A stretch of 36,441 nt of DNA from an uncultured Clostridia bacterium (GTDB taxonomy: Bacteria; Bacillota; Clostridia; Oscillospirales; Acutalibacteraceae): the NCBI GenBank assembly GCA_944384835.1, contig CALWUU010000016.1, positions 1-36,441 on the forward strand, read 5' to 3'. Of this stretch, positions 34,647 to 36,441 are shown piece by piece. Below the pieces are notes generated by a model, which was given only the letters and a program-made list of their open reading frames with translations, searched no databases and was not told where the DNA came from. Each line of letters opens with the position of its first letter. The stretch's first letter is position 1. A program made the translations under genes and the position numbers.

Positions 34647-35186
34647 TCATTCCATTTGTTTCGATGCATGATAAACTTCTTTAAAAATAGTTTCTTGTAT
34701 TTTATCAAAGCGGTTCTTGGAAATAGAATTTCCCGAAGTCATAATAAGCAGCGGAATTGGTTGTTTCTCCTTTGCATAAGGGGGTTGGGTATACGGATAA
34801 TGATTTATATAAAATCCGTTTCGTTGGTAAAATCCAATCCGTCGTTTTGCAAAATCTGTTTCCGGCAGTTCTACTTCCAAACAAATTTGGCATGGTAGAA
34901 GATTCATTATTTCATGCAATATTAGCGACCCAAGTCCTTGATTTCGATATACAGAATTCACTGCAAAATGTTCTATAAAAGCAAAATCTTCAAATTTCCA
35001 TACCGAGATAAACGCTTTAATACGCTCAGCTTCGTTATCTGGAATGACATATACAGTGTAATTTGGATGCTTTAATAAGGCTTTTTGTTCTTCGTAAGTT
35101 CTGTATTCATCTTTTGGGAAACTATCTTCCAATATAGAAAAGATTTTATCAAATTCTTCTGTTTTTGCAAGTCGCAAGCTGTTCAT
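34647..35186 (-). CDS. GNAT-family N-acetyltransferase
   Basis: A 179-residue acetyl-CoA-dependent transferase. The N-terminal LRLAKTEEFDKIFSILEDSF, the strand AFIEHFAVNSVYRNQGLGS with the CoA loop NQGLGS (about residues 82-87), and YQRNGFYINHYPYTQPPY near residue 125 are all typical. The last of these resembles small clostridial acetyltransferases acting on unknown amines. GGGAG precedes the ATG, and a TATAAT lies upstream at 35221-35216 on the minus strand. It converges on the second AI-2E gene and diverges from the cotJ operon. The substrate is not predictable. Confidence 0.87.
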   Translation of the reverse strand: MNSLRLAKTEEFDKIFSILEDSFPKDEYRTYEEQKALLKHPNYTVYVIPDNEAERIKAFISVWKFEDFAFIEHFAVNSVYRNQGLGSLILHEIMNLLPCQICLEVELPETDFAKRRIGFYQRNGFYINHYPYTQPPYAKEKQPIPLLIMTSGNSISKNRFDKIQETIFKEVYHASKQME

Positions 35187-35402
35187 AAATTGTGCTCCCT
35201 TCCTATCATGCTTTTATTATATGATATGTTTGCTATTATTTCATTAAAAAATACCATAAAGTGAAAAATGATTGGTGCGATGAGAGATATCATTAGAAAG
35301 AATGTACTAAATTAAAATTTTTACTTGTGAAGGGATAAGCACATAAATAAATTACTTTACATAGTATGGATAAGCTCATTTTATAGAGAGGAGAGGCTGG
35401 CT

Positions 35403-35603
35403 TTGGCAGATTATAATGAAGAAAAATGCGTTGAAATGAAGCAGACGACCCCATTGCCGGAAGTTACTGTGGAAGCGATGGCTTATGTACCGTTTCAACA
35501 ATATAAAACGATTTACAGTGCAGAAAAGGGGCTGGAAAACGGCACCATTTTCCCTGAACTGGATAAACCATTTTTGGGAACCAAATGGAGGGATATGAAA
35601 TGA
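35403..35603 (+). CDS. cotJA: Spore coat-associated protein CotJA
   Basis: A 66-residue small coat protein of the CotJA family, made in the mother cell during sporulation and laid into the inner coat region. The family pattern AYVPFQQYKTIYSAEKGLENG followed by TIFPELDKPF is clear over most of its length. The start is a TTG at 35403 behind GAGGAGAGG. The stop overlaps the cotJB start (ATGA). It heads a cotJABC operon; in Bacillus subtilis this operon is under sigma E. I could not place a convincing sigma E promoter in the 215 nt upstream. Confidence 0.92.
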   Translation: MADYNEEKCVEMKQTTPLPEVTVEAMAYVPFQQYKTIYSAEKGLENGTIFPELDKPFLGTKWRDMK

Positions 35604-35854
35604 GTGAACAAGAGCGACTCATGCGTCAAATTAGTGCCTATCAATTCTCTGCATGGGAATTGCATATATTTTTAGATACACATCCAAATAATTGTGAAGC
35701 AGCTAAAAGGTTAAAAGAAGTACAGAAAAAGGCTGCCCAACTGACTGAAAAATATGAATCTCAATTCGGTCCTATTAATGAAACAAACAGAGATACCAGC
35801 CGCTGGGCTTGGATTTCAGGCCCATGGCCATGGGAAGTGGAGGCGAATGAATAA
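35600..35854 (+). CDS. cotJB: Spore coat protein CotJB
   Basis: An 84-residue protein of the CotJB family, partner of CotJA and CotJC in spore-coat assembly. Family features are the N-terminal LMRQISAYQFSAWELHIFLD, the DTHPNN stretch with the LKEVQKKAAQL helix, and the C-terminal WAWISGPWPWE. The ATG at 35600 is preferred because GGAGGGA lies upstream and it forms an ATGA overlap with the cotJA stop; an earlier ATG at 35585 has no such site. Its stop overlaps the cotJC start by one base (TAATG). The overlaps show a tightly coupled operon. Confidence 0.92.
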   Translation: MSEQERLMRQISAYQFSAWELHIFLDTHPNNCEAAKRLKEVQKKAAQLTEKYESQFGPINETNRDTSRWAWISGPWPWEVEANE

Positions 35855-36105
35855 TGTGGATATATGAAAAACGTTTGCAGTATCCGGTTAAAATTACAAC
35901 CCCAAATGCGAAGCTTGCAAAAATCATCATAAGTCAATATGGCGGTCCCCACGGAGAATTAGGAGCTTCACTGCGTTATTTAAGTCAACGTTATACTATG
36001 CCTTATCCTGAAGTGAAAGCAATTTTAACGGATATTGGTACAGAAGCCCCTGAAATGTTCCTTTCAGGGGCTAACGCTTTTTTTGACGCTTTTGCAACCG
36101 TATAG
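35854..36105 (+). CDS. cotJC: Spore coat protein CotJC, 5' part only, interrupted after codon 64
   Basis: CotJC is a manganese-catalase-like coat protein of about 190 residues. Here the first 64 residues are normal: MWIYEKRLQYPVKI, QYGGPHGELGASLRYLSQRY and KAILTDIGTE. The family continues with ELAHLE, which carries Glu/His metal ligands; this protein instead reads APEMFLSGANAFFDAFATV and stops at 36103-36105. The break is clean, in frame with no earlier stop, and lies in one of the most conserved parts of the gene. The antisense DNA beyond it encodes a serine recombinase, so an inserted element, not decay, explains the loss. As read, the product is about 83 residues without a complete metal site. 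The 3' half should lie beyond the other end of the element. Confidence 0.85.
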   Translation: MWIYEKRLQYPVKITTPNAKLAKIIISQYGGPHGELGASLRYLSQRYTMPYPEVKAILTDIGTEAPEMFLSGANAFFDAFATV

Positions 36106-36441
36106 CTCCATTTCATAGGAAGCAAATACAGATATACATCAATGTTGTCCTTATCATTGACAACCATCTTATCTAAAATGTGCTTATAAAACTCGTCATC
36201 GTATTCCACGCCGCAGACAATTTCGTTGATAGCATCTCTGATTTCCTGCACAAGCTCCTGCTGCTGCCTAATCATAGCCTGCTGTTTGTCGATACTGTCA
36301 ATAACCGATTGCAACTCGGCAATTTCAGCATCGCACTTAGACCGTGCCGCCGAAAATTCATCTTTGCTTATATCCCCAGACATATAAATGTCAATCAGTT
36401 TTGTACGCTTATCTTCGATAGTTGCAATCTGGGTTTTCAGC
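36003..36441 (-). CDS. Large serine recombinase, C-terminal part (runs off the right edge)
   Basis: The minus-strand frame is open to the right edge of the window and encodes 145 residues. It starts with IEDKRTKLIDIYMSGDISKD, then DEFSAARSKCDAEIAELQSV and a Gln-rich helix (RQQQELVQEIRDAINEI), then the end-domain pattern VVNDKDNIDVYLYLLPMKW. This is the coiled-coil and tail region of TnpX/TndX-like large serine recombinases found on clostridial integrative elements; the catalytic N-terminal domain lies outside the window. The frame passes through the junction at about 36046 and ends at 36003 inside cotJC antisense DNA, so about its last 14 residues (ASVPISVKIAFTSG) are host-encoded in this arrangement. 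Confidence 0.82.
   Translation of the reverse strand, partial: LKTQIATIEDKRTKLIDIYMSGDISKDEFSAARSKCDAEIAELQSVIDSIDKQQAMIRQQQELVQEIRDAINEIVCGVEYDDEFYKHILDKMVVNDKDNIDVYLYLLPMKWSYTVAKASKKALAPERNISGASVPISVKIAFTSG
36046..36441. mobile_element. Left end of an integrated recombinase-encoding element inside cotJC
   Basis: From about base 36046 the sequence leaves the cotJC family and becomes part of an element whose terminal gene is a large serine recombinase pointing at the junction. The element continues past the right edge, so size and cargo are unknown. The left attachment site should lie near ATTGGTACAGAAG (36034-36046). Such recombinases make precise insertions without long target duplications and can excise with an accessory factor. 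Confidence 0.75.
36047..36070. repeat. Inverted repeat at the cotJC/element junction
   Basis: CCCCTGAAA-TGTTCC-TTTCAGGGG is a perfect 9-bp inverted repeat that begins where cotJC homology ends. It may be part of the recombinase binding site, or a hairpin that ends the interrupted cotJ transcript; a run of seven T lies 8 nt after it on the plus strand. Confidence 0.65.

Noticed and set aside
35342-35367. A sigma E-like promoter (CATAAAT ... CATAGTAT) for cotJABC
   Set aside because: The -10 part fits CATAnnnT, but the -35 match is poor and the spacing too short, so it was not called despite the expected sigma E control.
36047-36105. APEMFLSGANAFFDAFATV as a true CotJC variant C-terminus
   Set aside because: The sequence departs abruptly from a highly conserved family inside the metal site and is antisense to a recognisable recombinase gene; insertion explains it better.

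Overview
The window is AT-rich DNA from an endospore-forming, low-GC Gram-positive bacterium, most likely an anaerobic member of the Clostridia. The evidence is the cotJA-cotJB-cotJC spore-coat cluster, AGGAGG-type ribosome binding sites with many TTG/GTG starts, strong hairpin-plus-T terminators, an FMN riboswitch and a THF riboswitch, and an Mrp/Mbh-like cation antiporter cluster. I cannot name a genus. No rRNA, tRNA, CRISPR array or classic insertion sequence was seen.

Layout. 1-3.5 kb: the tail of an unknown Lys-rich protein, a Dps-type ferritin, type I GAPDH and an LCP cell-wall ligase. 3.5-4.4 kb (minus): a folate ECF S component behind a THF riboswitch whose Shine-Dalgarno can be locked in an 11-bp hairpin. 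4.6-14.3 kb: one long operon for an Mrp/Mbh-type antiporter (E, F, G, MbhD-like, MbhE-B fusion, C, D) followed by three more antiporter-like subunits, four large ion-pump modules in all. 14.3-16.5 kb: a mostly empty stretch, a small winged-helix protein under a Fur-box-like site, and a CorC/HlyC-type CBS membrane protein. 16.5-19.7 kb (minus): sugar kinase, PTS enzyme I and a lipoprotein. 19.9-25.5 kb: a phosphopantetheinyl transferase, then the riboflavin pathway (FMN riboswitch, ribD, ribE, ribBA, ribH), a HAD phosphatase coupled to ribH, and an ArsC/Spx-like protein. 25.6-31.6 kb: an alanine/glycine symporter, a GNAT, a three-gene polar amino-acid ABC importer and carbamate kinase. 31.7-34.6 kb: tandem AI-2E-family permeases. 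34.6-35.2 kb (minus): a GNAT.

The most unusual part is the right edge. The cotJABC operon begins normally at 35.4 kb, but cotJC loses homology after codon 64, inside its conserved DIGTE-ELAHLE metal-site segment. Immediately past the break, reading back towards it, is the C-terminal coiled-coil part of a large serine recombinase. This looks like a recombinase-encoded element integrated into a sporulation gene, a layout reminiscent of the skin element in sigK and SPbeta in spsM, where excision in the mother cell restores the gene. The rest of the element and the cotJC 3' half lie outside the window, so regulated excision is a hypothesis.

The second notable system is the antiporter operon, whose first seven genes follow the order of the membrane arm of archaeal Mbh hydrogenases but have no hydrogenase or other redox genes after them; instead the pump subunits are multiplied.
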